Shown: in pieces, positions 25,518 through 35,013 of the stretch
How positions within the stretch are numbered: position 1 is the first letter of the stretch
Layout: every line of letters starts with the position of its first letter
Source: JBEKYD01 sp052148435
GTDB taxonomy: Bacteria > Acidobacteriota > Terriglobia > Bryobacterales > Bryobacteraceae
Direction: 5' to 3'
DNA length: 64,000 bases
NCBI GenBank assembly: GCA_052148435.1
Contig: JBKQIF010000115.1
Span: forward strand, 74,384 to 138,383
Notes under the pieces: generated by a model
The model's input: only the letters and a program-made list of their open reading frames with translations
What the model was told of the DNA's origin: nothing
Database searches by the model: none
Translations under genes and position numbers: made by a program

Positions 25518-27830
25518 ATGAGTACATCCAATTTCGATCGGCGCTCGTTCCTCGTCGGAGCCGCGGCGGCGATTTCTCAGGCAGGAGCCCAGACCAGCTC
25601 CCCAGCCGGGCACGACACGCCGAGTCCGGCCGTGAGCCGGAGCTATGAATTGAGCCGCAACTGGCGTTTTCTCCCGCATGCGGAAGACGCCGCCCTCCAA
25701 CCGGGGTTCGACGATTCGAAATTCGAGCGCGTCACTTTGCCGCACTCGAACGTCCGTCTGCCGTGGCACAGCTTCGACGATCGCGCGTACGAAATTCTAT
25801 CCGTGTACCGGAGGCACTTCCGCGCGCCCGCGGCATGGCGCGGCAGGCGCGTATTCGCGGATTTCGACGGCGCGATGACGGCTTCCACAGTCGCGATCAA
25901 TGGACATGCTTTCCCGGAGTACAGGGGCGGCTATACGCCTTTCGCGGTGGAGCTCACCGATCACCTGCGCTTCGACGCCGACAACGTCCTCGCCTTGAAG
26001 TTGGACTCCACCGAACGCGCCGACATACCACCGTTCGGGGGCCGAATCGATTACCTCACGTTTGGCGGCATCTATCGCGACGTTCGCCTGCGCGTCGTGC
26101 CCAAGACGTTTATCGCCAACGTCTTTGCGCGGCCTATTCGTGTGGCGGAGCCCGAGCGCGGCCTGGAGGTCCGCTGCTGGCTCGACGGACCGGTGGCGGC
26201 CGGCGCGAAACTCGCCGTCGAGCTGCGGGACGGCGACCATGTTCTGGCAACCCAGGAAGCACCCGCGGAGAATTCCGGCGGCGAATATCATGAAGTCACC
26301 ATCGACCGCGCCGGCGACGTCCAGCTTTGGGATCTGGAACGCCCGAAGCTGTATCAGGTACGGGTGAAACTGTCCAATCCCGACGGCTCGCATGACGAAT
26401 ATACGACCACCATCGGTTTCCGCGATGCGAAATTCACGCCCGCCGGATTCGTGCTGAACGGAAAGCACGTGAAACTGCGCGGCCTCGATCGCCACCAGAC
26501 ATTTCCGTTCGTCGGAGGAGCCATGCCCGCGCGGGTCCAGCGCCGCGACGCCGACATCCTCAGGCACGAGCTCAAGTGCAACATCGTCAGGACGTCTCAC
26601 TATCCGCAGTCGCCGGCGTTTCTCGACCGCTGCGACCAGATCGGACTGCTGGTGCTCGAAGAGATCCCCGGCTGGCAGCACATCGGCGACCTGAGCTGGC
26701 AGGACCTTGCGGTCCGCAACGTGGGCGAGATGATCCGCCGCGACTGGAATCACCCGTCTATTATTCTATGGGGCGTGCGCATCAATGAATCGCAGGACAA
26801 TCACGATTTCTATACCCGCACCAACCAGTCGGCGCACTCGCTCGACGACACCAGGCAGACCGGCGGCATTCGCTACCTTTATGATTCGGAGCTGCTTGAA
26901 GACGTCTTCACCATGAACGACTTCGGCTTCCCGCTGCGCCCGCCCAATCATCCCCTGTACCTCAACACCGAGTTCGTCGGGCACACCTTCTCCACCAAGC
27001 GCTTCGACCAGGTGGAGCGCGTGGCGGAACACGTCCTGCGGCATGCGCGCGTTCACAACCAGCTTGCTTCCGACGACCGCTATGCCGGCGGCATCGCCTG
27101 GTGCGCCTTCGATTACAACACTCACGGGGATTTCGGCTCCGGCGACCGGATCTGCTACCACGGCGTGACCGACATTTTCCGCTTACCCAAGGCGGCCGCC
27201 GGTTTCTACAAATCGCAATGCGACCCCGGCGAGGAGGTTGTATTGGAGCCCGGGTTCTTCTGGTCGCAGGGCGACCGCTCCACCGCGGGCGGAGTCGGCC
27301 GCGTGCCCATCTGCTCCAACTGCGACCATCTGAAGATCTTCGTGAACGGGCGGCTCCAGAGGGAGGCGGACCCCGACCGCGCCACCTACGGCCATCTCAA
27401 ATATCCGCCGTTCCTGGTGGAAATCACGGATGAGCCGGACTGGGGCGATCTCAAAATCGAGGGTTACATCGGCGGCAAGTTGGTTAAGACGGTAACCATG
27501 TCCGGCAGTGGCGTGGATGCGGCTCTGAGCGTGGAGCCGGACGACCGCGAGTTAGCCGGCGATGGCCGCGATGCCACCCGTGTCGTGCTGCGGCTGATCG
27601 ACGAGAACGGAAACAGCCGGCCCATGTCGTCCGGAGCGGTGCAGTTGAAAATCGCCGGGCCCGGACAGATCGTCGGGACTAATCCGTTCGCGTTGAGCGG
27701 CGGCGCCGGCGCCATCTGGGTGAAGGCTCGCGAGGGTGCGGGCGTCATCCGGCTGGACGCCGAGATCCCGGGTTTGAAACCGCAGCACGTCGAAATCACC
27801 GTGCATCCGGCCGAACGCGAACTACTGTAA
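25518..27830 (+). CDS. Tat-exported GH2-family glycoside hydrolase (beta-galactosidase-like)
   Basis: A 770-residue protein with a Tat signal (FDRRSFLVGAAAAISQAGAQ). GH2 domains in order are the N-terminal jelly roll (about 35-200: WRFLPHAEDA, VTLPHSN, FPEYRGGYTPFAVELTD), an immunoglobulin-like domain (about 205-300), and the barrel (about 305-600: FVLNGKHVKLRGLDRHQTFP, a typical GH2 signature, and DWNHPSIILWGVRINESQDN with the acid/base Glu in N-E). The probable nucleophile is the Glu in LYLNTEFVGH. The C-terminal domain resembles DUF4982 or big-domain modules. ATG 25518 begins at the Tat signal; the longer frame from 25479 lacks support. It probably acts with the flanking GH42 and GH97 enzymes. 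Confidence 0.92.
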   Translation: MSTSNFDRRSFLVGAAAAISQAGAQTSSPAGHDTPSPAVSRSYELSRNWRFLPHAEDAALQPGFDDSKFERVTLPHSNVRLPWHSFDDRAYEILSVYRRHFRAPAAWRGRRVFADFDGAMTASTVAINGHAFPEYRGGYTPFAVELTDHLRFDADNVLALKLDSTERADIPPFGGRIDYLTFGGIYRDVRLRVVPKTFIANVFARPIRVAEPERGLEVRCWLDGPVAAGAKLAVELRDGDHVLATQEAPAENSGGEYHEVTIDRAGDVQLWDLERPKLYQVRVKLSNPDGSHDEYTTTIGFRDAKFTPAGFVLNGKHVKLRGLDRHQTFPFVGGAMPARVQRRDADILRHELKCNIVRTSHYPQSPAFLDRCDQIGLLVLEEIPGWQHIGDLSWQDLAVRNVGEMIRRDWNHPSIILWGVRINESQDNHDFYTRTNQSAHSLDDTRQTGGIRYLYDSELLEDVFTMNDFGFPLRPPNHPLYLNTEFVGHTFSTKRFDQVERVAEHVLRHARVHNQLASDDRYAGGIAWCAFDYNTHGDFGSGDRICYHGVTDIFRLPKAAAGFYKSQCDPGEEVVLEPGFFWSQGDRSTAGGVGRVPICSNCDHLKIFVNGRLQREADPDRATYGHLKYPPFLVEITDEPDWGDLKIEGYIGGKLVKTVTMSGSGVDAALSVEPDDRELAGDGRDATRVVLRLIDENGNSRPMSSGAVQLKIAGPGQIVGTNPFALSGGAGAIWVKAREGAGVIRLDAEIPGLKPQHVEITVHPAERELL

Positions 27831-27840
27831 CACTTCAGTC

Positions 27841-27859
27841 GTGGCGCAAGCTGTCAAGC
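27841..27859 (+). repeat. 19-bp dispersed repeat, copy 1
   Basis: GTGGCGCAAGCTGTCAAGC occurs here and, in inverse orientation, at 38587-38605. Both lie just downstream of a stop codon. Confidence 0.6.
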
Positions 27860-27956
27860 TGCCGAGCCGAGACTCTGAACTCCTGATGTCGCCCCGGCAG
27901 ACGTGGCTTTGCCCGCCGGCGGATCTTTGGCCTGCCCGGGTGATAACATCCTTCAC

Positions 27957-29930
27957 ATGCGCTGTACCACACGATTTCTGTTGCTCGCATCCGCCGCCGT
28001 GACGATGGCGTTTGCGCAGGCCGGCGTTGCTGCGCTCACTTCTCCCGACGGGCGTTTGACAATCGAATTCCGTACCGCCCCTGAAGGAGGGCAACTGGTT
28101 TACCTGGTTTCGTTTCAAGCCAAGGCCTTGATCGAGCCCTCGGCGCTCCGCCTGGATCTCAAAGACCAGCCGCCTCTCGGCCAGGACGTCCGCATGGTCA
28201 ATGCGGTGCCATCCAAGGTGGATGAAACCTACCGCCTGATTGCGGGCAAGGCCAGTTCAGTGCGGAACCGTTATAATGCCCTGCGGCTGGAACTCGAAGA
28301 GCGCGGCGCTCCCGGACGGAGGCTCGTCATGGAGGCCAGGGCATACGACGACGCTGTCGCGTTTCGATACCTCGTCCCCGAACAGCCATCCCTTCATGAG
28401 TTCCGTCTTGCAAAAGAGGACACCGAGTTCCGCATCGTCAAGGACCCCTTCATCTGGGCGCTGTTCCTGCCGAATTTCCGGTCCATGTACGAGAGCGAAT
28501 TCATCAAACTATCGGCCAGCAGCCTGAGCAACCAGGGCGGCGTCAGAAGCACGCAACTCGTCGGTTTGCCGCTGTTGATGGAAGTGCCCGGGGTGGCATG
28601 GATGGCCATTACCGAGGCGGACCTGCGCGACTACGCCTCCATGTACCTGGTCAATCCTTCGGGGAGCTGGGCGGGCCACTGGTTCGAGTCCACGCTATCT
28701 CCCCATCCGGACGACGCGGAAACCGCGGTCTCCGGCACCCTGCCGCATCACTCGGCCTGGAGGGTCCTCCAAGTCGCAACCGACCCCGGCCGGTTGGTCG
28801 AATCGAATGTGGTCACCAGCCTGAATCCCGAGTCCGCCATCGCGGATACGGCATGGATTCGGCCGGGAAAAGCGTCCTGGGACTGGTGGAGCGGCAGCCT
28901 GGGGCCCGACGGCAAGAGCGCCTACACCACCGACACCATGAAGTATTACGTGGACTTCGCCGCGCAATCCGGCTTCGAATACATGCTGGTGGACGCCGGC
29001 TGGTCCGCCCGAGGCGACATCACCAAAATGAATGGCCGTGTCGACATACCGGAAATCGTGCGCTATGCCGCGTCCAAAAAGGTGAAGGTGTGGATCTGGC
29101 TGGGCTATGGCGATACCGCCAGGCAAATGCAGGATGCCTTTCCGCTGTACGAGAAGTGGGGCGTGGCCGGCTTGAAGATCGATTTCATCGAACGCGACGA
29201 CCAGGCCGGCATCGACTGGTATTATCGAGTGGCCGAATTGGCCGCGCAACATCATCTGATGCTGGATTTCCACGGCGCCACCAAGCCCACGGGCATGGAG
29301 CGCACCTACCCGAACGTGCTGGGATACGAAGCGGTCGCGGGGATGGAACAGTCGAAGGCGGGCAGCCGCGACAATCCCGACCACCACGTGACACTGCCGT
29401 TTACCCGCATGCTGGCCGGACCGATGGACTACACCCCGGGCGGTTTTCGCAACGTCACCAAAGCCGAATTTGAAGCGCGCGATCTGGAGCCCATGGTGAT
29501 GGGCACGCGCGCGCACCAACTGGCCATGTACGCCATCTACCAGGCGGCTTTCCAAATGGTGTCCGACTGCCCTGCCGCGTACAAGGATCAGCCGGCGTTC
29601 GAGTTCATTAAGGCCGCGCCGGCCGCTTGGGATGAAACCAGGGTTCTTAACGGCGCGCCCGGCGAGTACATCACGGTTGCCCGGCGTCACGGCGGCGAGT
29701 GGTTCCTGGGCAGCATGACCAACTGGCAGGCCCGCGACCTGGATTTGCCCTTGACCTTCCTGGGAGCCGGGCGGTACCGGGCGGAGATCTACGCGGACGC
29801 CCTCGATGCGGATCGCCTTCCCAAGAACACTGCCATCGTCAAACAGACGGTCGATCGCTCCACGCATCTCAAGCCGCATCTCGCTCCGGCTGGCGGATAT
29901 GCGGTGCGGCTGGTTCCGGTCATGCCCTAG
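27957..29930 (+). CDS. Secreted GH97 alpha-glycosidase
   Basis: A 657-residue enzyme with a Sec signal (about 1-21, ASAAVTMAFAQ). The N-terminal GH97 beta-sandwich (about 24-270: LTSPDGRLTIEFRT, then AYDDAVAFRYLVPEQ) is followed by the barrel (about 285-570: SWDWWSGSLG, YMLVDAGWSA, GVAGLKIDFIERDDQ, LDFHGATKPTGMERTYPNVL, EAVAGMEQSKAG) and a C-terminal beta domain. The motif KIDFIERDDQ with a later Glu in GYEAVAGME is typical of the family, which includes both retaining and inverting alpha-glucosidases and alpha-galactosidases. ATG 27957 starts the signal peptide; the longer frame from 27903 does not fit. The substrate is not assignable. Confidence 0.92.
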   Translation: MRCTTRFLLLASAAVTMAFAQAGVAALTSPDGRLTIEFRTAPEGGQLVYLVSFQAKALIEPSALRLDLKDQPPLGQDVRMVNAVPSKVDETYRLIAGKASSVRNRYNALRLELEERGAPGRRLVMEARAYDDAVAFRYLVPEQPSLHEFRLAKEDTEFRIVKDPFIWALFLPNFRSMYESEFIKLSASSLSNQGGVRSTQLVGLPLLMEVPGVAWMAITEADLRDYASMYLVNPSGSWAGHWFESTLSPHPDDAETAVSGTLPHHSAWRVLQVATDPGRLVESNVVTSLNPESAIADTAWIRPGKASWDWWSGSLGPDGKSAYTTDTMKYYVDFAAQSGFEYMLVDAGWSARGDITKMNGRVDIPEIVRYAASKKVKVWIWLGYGDTARQMQDAFPLYEKWGVAGLKIDFIERDDQAGIDWYYRVAELAAQHHLMLDFHGATKPTGMERTYPNVLGYEAVAGMEQSKAGSRDNPDHHVTLPFTRMLAGPMDYTPGGFRNVTKAEFEARDLEPMVMGTRAHQLAMYAIYQAAFQMVSDCPAAYKDQPAFEFIKAAPAAWDETRVLNGAPGEYITVARRHGGEWFLGSMTNWQARDLDLPLTFLGAGRYRAEIYADALDADRLPKNTAIVKQTVDRSTHLKPHLAPAGGYAVRLVPVMP

Positions 29931-29993
29931 TATGTTTATACGATTGCGCGGACGGCGCCGTTGAGTTTAATTAGGACAACAGGGTCCATTCAT

Positions 29994-31322
29994 GTGGAAG
30001 TGGCGATATCAGTGAAAGCGGCGATTTTGTGTCTGTTAGGTATTTCGGTTGGAGCAGCGGCGCCGTCGAGTGCGTTGCTGTATACCGAGGCGCCGCAATA
30101 CGATCCTCAGGCGACGCTCGGCGGGGGAGAGCGGTTTCCCGGCGGCGCGGTGGTGAAGGTGCTCTCGGGCGGGACATCCCGACTGCTGGCTCCGTCGCTG
30201 GCGGTTTCGGCGGATGCGGCGCTTTCTCCGGACGCCAGGACCGTGCTGATCGCCGCCAAGGAGAAGACCGGCCAGCCGTGGCAGATCTGGGAGGTTCCGC
30301 TGGCGGGCGGGACACCGCGGCAGGTGACCTTCGGCGCGGAAGACTCGATCCGGCCGTTCTATGCGGCCGAGCAAAAACTGGTGTACGCGCGCAAGACGGC
30401 GCGGGGATTCCAGATCGAGATTGCGCCGCTGGCGGGCGGTAGCGCGCTGCGCCTGACGTACCTTGCCGGTAACTTCCTCCCCGACGGCATTCTGCGCGAC
30501 GGGCGGGTGCTGTTCGAAGCGGCGTTTCCGGCGGCGTTTCCGGTCACACCGGCGGCGGTTCGCGACCTGTACACGGTATACGCGGACGGTACGGGCGTGG
30601 AAACGCGGCGGTGCGATCATGGGCCGGACCGGCACTCGGCGGCGGAAATGGCGTCGGGGGACACGATCTTCCAGACCGGCACGGGGCTGGCGCGGTTCAC
30701 TTCGGCGCGCGCCGGGCAGTTGGAGCTGACGCTGCCGAAGGGGCAATACATGGGTCCGGTAGCGGAGACCGACAGCGGAGAGTGGCTGGCGGCGTATCGG
30801 GCGGGAGGCGAGGACGCGTACTGGATTTGCCGTTTCGGGCCACGGGCGGCGGGGCAGCCGGTGAAGGTGGCTGGGCCGAACGCTTACCAGCCGGCACCGG
30901 TGCGCGTCCGGCCGGCGGTTCCATATCACCCTTCCAGCCTGGGCGATCGCGAGGGGGCTAATCTGCTGTGCCTGAACTCTTATGTTTCGAAAACGGAGCG
31001 GGTGCCGAAAGGTTCGGTGGCGGAAGTGCGGGTGTGGTCGATGAACCTGAGCGGGGAAGCGGTGGCGATCGGCAAGGCGCCGGTGGAAGCCGACGGGTCG
31101 TTCTACGTGCAGACGCCGTCGGAGGCGCCGCTGCGCTTCGAGCTGCTGGACCGGGCGGGGAAAACCCTCGCGGCGGAGAAGGGTTGGTTTTGGGCGCGCA
31201 GGGGAGAGCAGCGGGTGTGCGTGGGCTGCCATGCCGGTCCGGAGCGTGCGCCTGAGAACGCGGCCCCGCAGGTGCTCTTGCATACGCAGAAGCCGGTGGT
31301 CATGGGGAAACCGGCCGATTAG
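29994..31322 (+). CDS. HzsA-like monohaem secreted protein with WD40/PD40-type propeller
   Basis: A roughly 440-residue exported protein with a hydrophobic signal (VKAAILCLLGISVGAAAPSS). The first 250 residues contain PD40/TolB-like blades (LSPDARTVLIAAKEKTGQPW, WEVPLAGGTPRQVTFG). The C-terminus resembles the hydrazine-synthase-alpha-type module: VEADGSFYVQTPSEAPLRFE, then RVCVGCHAGPERAPEN with one CxxCH haem c site. Such HzsA-related proteins are widespread in non-anammox bacteria and their activity is unknown. The start is uncertain: GTG 29994 has AGGG about 9 nt upstream; GTG 30012 and TTG 29961 are alternatives. It heads a run of five same-strand secreted-protein genes. Confidence 0.75.
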   Translation: MEVAISVKAAILCLLGISVGAAAPSSALLYTEAPQYDPQATLGGGERFPGGAVVKVLSGGTSRLLAPSLAVSADAALSPDARTVLIAAKEKTGQPWQIWEVPLAGGTPRQVTFGAEDSIRPFYAAEQKLVYARKTARGFQIEIAPLAGGSALRLTYLAGNFLPDGILRDGRVLFEAAFPAAFPVTPAAVRDLYTVYADGTGVETRRCDHGPDRHSAAEMASGDTIFQTGTGLARFTSARAGQLELTLPKGQYMGPVAETDSGEWLAAYRAGGEDAYWICRFGPRAAGQPVKVAGPNAYQPAPVRVRPAVPYHPSSLGDREGANLLCLNSYVSKTERVPKGSVAEVRVWSMNLSGEAVAIGKAPVEADGSFYVQTPSEAPLRFELLDRAGKTLAAEKGWFWARRGEQRVCVGCHAGPERAPENAAPQVLLHTQKPVVMGKPAD

Positions 31323-31426
31323 GAGAGGGCGCGCGACATGGAAGTTGGGGAGATATCAAAGTACTTGGCGGTGGTCTCAGCGAAGAAAGGCGAACCAGGG
31401 GGTCCGCCTCACCATTTGGAGAAGCC

Positions 31427-33052
31427 ATGCTATTTCGCCTGCTGATTCCCGTTTTGCTGTTCGCGGCCGCGGAGCCCGCCCAGGGGCCGATCCGATTCGA
31501 AGACGTAACCCGGAAGGCGGGAATTACGTTCCAGCACAGCTTTGGCGCCGAGCAGTTGGGCTCGCTGCTGGAATCGACCGGCGCAGGCGCGGTCTGGTTC
31601 GACTACAACAACGACGGCTACCAGGACCTGTACGTGGTTTCGGGACGGCCTTTGGGGGCCGGGATGCACCCATATCCGTTGCGTAAAGCGCCGGACCCGA
31701 TGCCCCATAACCACCTTTATCGGAATAACCGCGACGGCACGTTTACGGATGTCACCGCGACGGCGGGGGTCGCGCCGGATCTGTTCAGCATGGCGGCCAT
31801 CGCGGCCGATTATGACAACGATGGCAACGAGGATCTGCTGGTCACCGGCTATGGCCGCGTGGTTTTGTACCACAATCGGGGCGATGGCACGTTCGAAGAT
31901 GTGACGGCCAAAGCCGGCCTGAGCGTTCCGGGGTGGTCGATCGGCGCCGCGTGGCTGGACTACGACCGGGATGGCTGCGTGGATCTGTTCGTGGGCCGCT
32001 ACGTGAAGTTCGACCCGGAGTACCGCGCGTTCTATGCGGCGGATAACTACCCCGGACCGCTGGACTACCCGGCCGAGACCAATATGCTGTTCCATAACAA
32101 CTGCGACGGGACCTTCACGGATGTCTCGGCGAAGTCCGGAATCGCCGCATTCAAAGGCCGGACCATGGGTGCGACCGCCGCGGATTTCGACGGCGACGGC
32201 TATCCCGATATCTACGTCGCCAACGACAAGACTGAGAACTTTCTGTTCCACAACCAGCGGGACGGCACCTTCAAAGAGATGGCGACCGAGGCCGGGGTGG
32301 CATACGGGCAAAACGGCGAGAACACTTCCGCCATGGGGCCGGTCTTCGCGGATTTCGACGGCGACGGCAAGATGGATCTGTGGATTTCGGACTCCAAGTA
32401 CAATCGCATGTACCGGAATCTGGGCGGCCTTCAATTTGAGGACATGACCGCGAAGGCGGGCATTTCGAACCTGGCGGCGCAATACGTGAGTTGGGGAACC
32501 ACGGCGCAAGACTTCGATAACGACGGGCTGCCGGATCTGTTCGTGGTGCACGGGGGACTCATCCATTTGGTTCCGCAGGAGCACTCGGTCTTCCGCAACC
32601 TCGGGAAGTGGAAGTTCGAGGACGTGTCGTCCACGGCGGGCCCGTTCTTCGCCATCAAGACCGCGGTGAAGTCGGTAGGGCGTGGCGCGGCTTTCGCGGA
32701 TTATGACAACGACGGGCGAATCGACGCGTTCCTGGTGAATCTGGGCGCGCCGGCAGTGCTGCTGCGGAACACCTCGCCCGGTACGGGACACTGGATCGGC
32801 GTCCACCTGGTGGGGAAGAAGAGCAATCGGGACGGAATCGGCGCGCAGGTCGAAGTAGTGGCCGGCGGGGTGCGGCAACGGCGCGAGCGGATCGCGGGTT
32901 CCGGCTACCTTTCGCAGGATGACGGGAGGGTGCATTTCGGGCTGGGCAAAGTGTCCACCATCGAGAAGCTGACCGTCACCTGGCCAAGCGGCGCGGTGCA
33001 GACTCTGGACAAGGCGCCGGTGGATCGCGTGATCACTGTCGAGGAGAAATAG
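31427..33052 (+). CDS. CRTAC1-family protein (FG-GAP propeller, ASPIC/UnbV)
   Basis: A 541-residue exported protein with a signal (MLFRLLIPVLLFAAAEPAQG). Seven or more FG-GAP blades with calcium loops (WFDYNNDGYQDLYVVSG; ADYDNDGNEDLLVTGYG; ADFDGDGKMDLWISDSKY) cover about 45-430, and the ASPIC/UnbV end (about 445-540) shows NRDGIGAQVEVVAGG, VHFGLGKVS and VTWPSG. It lies 105 bases after the HzsA-like haem gene and 2 bases before the YVTN/cytochrome gene, so the three are likely expressed together, linking this propeller family with haem proteins a second time in the window. Confidence 0.9.
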   Translation: MLFRLLIPVLLFAAAEPAQGPIRFEDVTRKAGITFQHSFGAEQLGSLLESTGAGAVWFDYNNDGYQDLYVVSGRPLGAGMHPYPLRKAPDPMPHNHLYRNNRDGTFTDVTATAGVAPDLFSMAAIAADYDNDGNEDLLVTGYGRVVLYHNRGDGTFEDVTAKAGLSVPGWSIGAAWLDYDRDGCVDLFVGRYVKFDPEYRAFYAADNYPGPLDYPAETNMLFHNNCDGTFTDVSAKSGIAAFKGRTMGATAADFDGDGYPDIYVANDKTENFLFHNQRDGTFKEMATEAGVAYGQNGENTSAMGPVFADFDGDGKMDLWISDSKYNRMYRNLGGLQFEDMTAKAGISNLAAQYVSWGTTAQDFDNDGLPDLFVVHGGLIHLVPQEHSVFRNLGKWKFEDVSSTAGPFFAIKTAVKSVGRGAAFADYDNDGRIDAFLVNLGAPAVLLRNTSPGTGHWIGVHLVGKKSNRDGIGAQVEVVAGGVRQRRERIAGSGYLSQDDGRVHFGLGKVSTIEKLTVTWPSGAVQTLDKAPVDRVITVEEK

Positions 33053-33054
33053 CG

Positions 33055-34989
33055 GTGCGAGCGGCGAGTGTGGTGTTAGGGGCCAACGCGGAAGAACGTC
33101 GAGTAGAGACTCGACGCCGCGCGCAAAAGTGCGTGCGCCAGGTAACTCTTAGTTTCCTTGCCTCCGCACTGTGGGGGTTCGGCCCGGCTAGCGTCCCGCC
33201 AACTCCGTCTCCGGCGTATCCATCGCCCATCGAGATCGCGGTATCGGCGAACGGGAGCCGGCTTTACGTGGTATGCGAGGGAACCGACGAAGTAGTGGAA
33301 GTGGACGCGGCTGCCGGCGCGGTGGCGCGGCGGGTTCGGGTGGGCCAACACCCCAAGAGCGTGGCGCTTTCGGCCAACGGGCGGCAGTTGTACGTGGCGA
33401 ACTCGTGGAGCGACACGGTATCGGTGATCGACGCGGCATCGCTCAAAGTGGTGCGGGAACTGGCGACTGGCTATGAGCCCAACGCAGCCGTAGCCGATGC
33501 GGAGGGCCGGTTTCTCTATGTCGCTAACCGCAGCGGCAACGATATCTCGGTGATCGACCTCGAGCGCGGCGTGGAGACCAAGCGGCTGCTGGCCGGGCGC
33601 GGCGCGGCGTACCTGGAGCTTTCCGCGGACGGGCGGCGGGTGTATTGCACTCACATCTACCCGCTGGCGGGGGCGTTCCGGTCGCCGAACGAATCCGAAG
33701 TGACGGTAATCGACACGCGCCGCCAGGTGGTAGTGGAGCGCGAAAGGTTAGAGAACGCCGCGGGCATTTTCCACGTGGCCTCCGCCAACGGCGGCCGGGT
33801 GGCGATTGCGGCCGAGATGCGGCCGAAGAACCTGATCCCGCTGGCGCACGTGGAGCACGGGTGGGTGATCGGCAATTCGCTGGCAGTATTTGGCGCCGAT
33901 ATCGGCGAGGTGGTGCAGGTCCCGATCGACGAGCTGGACCGCTACTATACGCCCCCGTTCGGCCTGGCGGTGACTCCGGGGAATCTGCAGCTCTTCGTCA
34001 GCACTACCGGGTCGGATAGTGTCACGGCGATCGATCTTCCCAAGCTGCTGGCGTACATCCGGGCAGCGACGCCGGAACAGCGACGCCTGATGGCCAACGA
34101 CCTTTCCGCGTCGGCCAACTATGTATCGGCCAGGATTCCGGTGGGGCGGGCGCCCAAGGGGCTGGCTCTCTCGCCGGACGGCAAACGATTGTACGTAGCC
34201 AACCGGACCGACGACACCATCTCGGTGATCGACACGGCGGCGCACCGCGTGACTCGAACGATTGGGTTGGGCCGCGCCGCCGCTCCCACGCCCGAGCGGC
34301 GGGGCGAGGGCCTGTTTTTCTCGGCGCGGTTTGCCTTCCAGGGGCATTTCTCCTGCGCCAACTGTCACATCGAGGGGACGATCGACGGGTTGGCGTGGGA
34401 TCTGGAGCCGGACGGCTTCGGCGTGGACATCGTGGAGAACCGGCTGCTGGAAGATATAGCGGATACGGCGCCTTTCAAATGGAACGGCAGCAATCCGGAT
34501 CTCGAAACCGAGTGCGGACCGCGCACGGAGAAGTACTTCTACCGCGCCCAGAGCTATTCGCCGGCGGAACTGGCCGACATCGTCAGTTTTGTCAAGTCGA
34601 TTCCGCTGCGCCCCAACCGGTACCGCCGCAAGGATGGCGAACTGACGGCCCAGCAGGAACGCGGCAAGGCCATTTTCGAGCGCGGACGCAGCAAGAACGG
34701 CGCGCCGATCGACGATACCAATCAATGCCTCGGGTGTCACTCGGGTCCGCACTACACCAGCCAGCAGTTGGCGGATGTCGGAACGGGAAAGCCCACCGAC
34801 CGCTCGCCGCTGGTGGACGTTCCGCAGCTTACCAACGTGGTCCTCGACGCGCCCTATCTGCACGACGGATCGGCGCGCACGCTGGAAGAAATCTGGACGG
34901 TCTTTAACCCTCACGACCGGCACGGCGTGACCAACGACCTCTCCAAGGACGAGTTAAACGATCTGATAGAGTATTTGAAAACCCTATGA
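33055..34989 (+). CDS. YVTN beta-propeller fused to dihaem cytochrome c (MauG/CCP-like C-terminus)
   Basis: A 644-residue exported protein. The first half (about 55-390) has YVTN blades (LYVVCEGTDEVVEVDAAAGA; LYVANSWSDTVSVIDAASLK; LYVANRTDDTISVIDTAAHR). The second half carries two haem c sites, HFSCANCHIEG (about 440) and NQCLGCHSGPHYTS (about 560), and a CCP-like ending (DAPYLHDGSARTLEEIW). GTG 33055 is favoured because AGGAG lies 8 nt upstream, overlapping the previous stop region. The first 27 codons then consist of dispersed-repeat DNA, giving an Arg-rich n-region before the hydrophobic signal; GTG 33133 directly before that signal is the alternative. It probably moves electrons in the periplasm. 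Confidence 0.85.
   Translation: MRAASVVLGANAEERRVETRRRAQKCVRQVTLSFLASALWGFGPASVPPTPSPAYPSPIEIAVSANGSRLYVVCEGTDEVVEVDAAAGAVARRVRVGQHPKSVALSANGRQLYVANSWSDTVSVIDAASLKVVRELATGYEPNAAVADAEGRFLYVANRSGNDISVIDLERGVETKRLLAGRGAAYLELSADGRRVYCTHIYPLAGAFRSPNESEVTVIDTRRQVVVERERLENAAGIFHVASANGGRVAIAAEMRPKNLIPLAHVEHGWVIGNSLAVFGADIGEVVQVPIDELDRYYTPPFGLAVTPGNLQLFVSTTGSDSVTAIDLPKLLAYIRAATPEQRRLMANDLSASANYVSARIPVGRAPKGLALSPDGKRLYVANRTDDTISVIDTAAHRVTRTIGLGRAAAPTPERRGEGLFFSARFAFQGHFSCANCHIEGTIDGLAWDLEPDGFGVDIVENRLLEDIADTAPFKWNGSNPDLETECGPRTEKYFYRAQSYSPAELADIVSFVKSIPLRPNRYRRKDGELTAQQERGKAIFERGRSKNGAPIDDTNQCLGCHSGPHYTSQQLADVGTGKPTDRSPLVDVPQLTNVVLDAPYLHDGSARTLEEIWTVFNPHDRHGVTNDLSKDELNDLIEYLKTL
33097..33142 (-). repeat. 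GTCGAG-hairpin dispersed repeat inside the 5' end of the YVTN/cytochrome gene
   Basis: On the minus strand it reads CCTGGCGCACGCACTTTTGC, then GCGCGGCGTCGAGTC and TCTACTCGACG. It shares the skeleton GTGGCGC-GCGCACT-CCGCGTCGAG with the copies at 47236-47295, 53688-53720 and 53905-53987, including the GTCGAG/CTCGAC hairpin. Confidence 0.6.
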
Positions 34990-35013
34990 GACCCAATGGA
35001 AAGCGTGTGAGAA

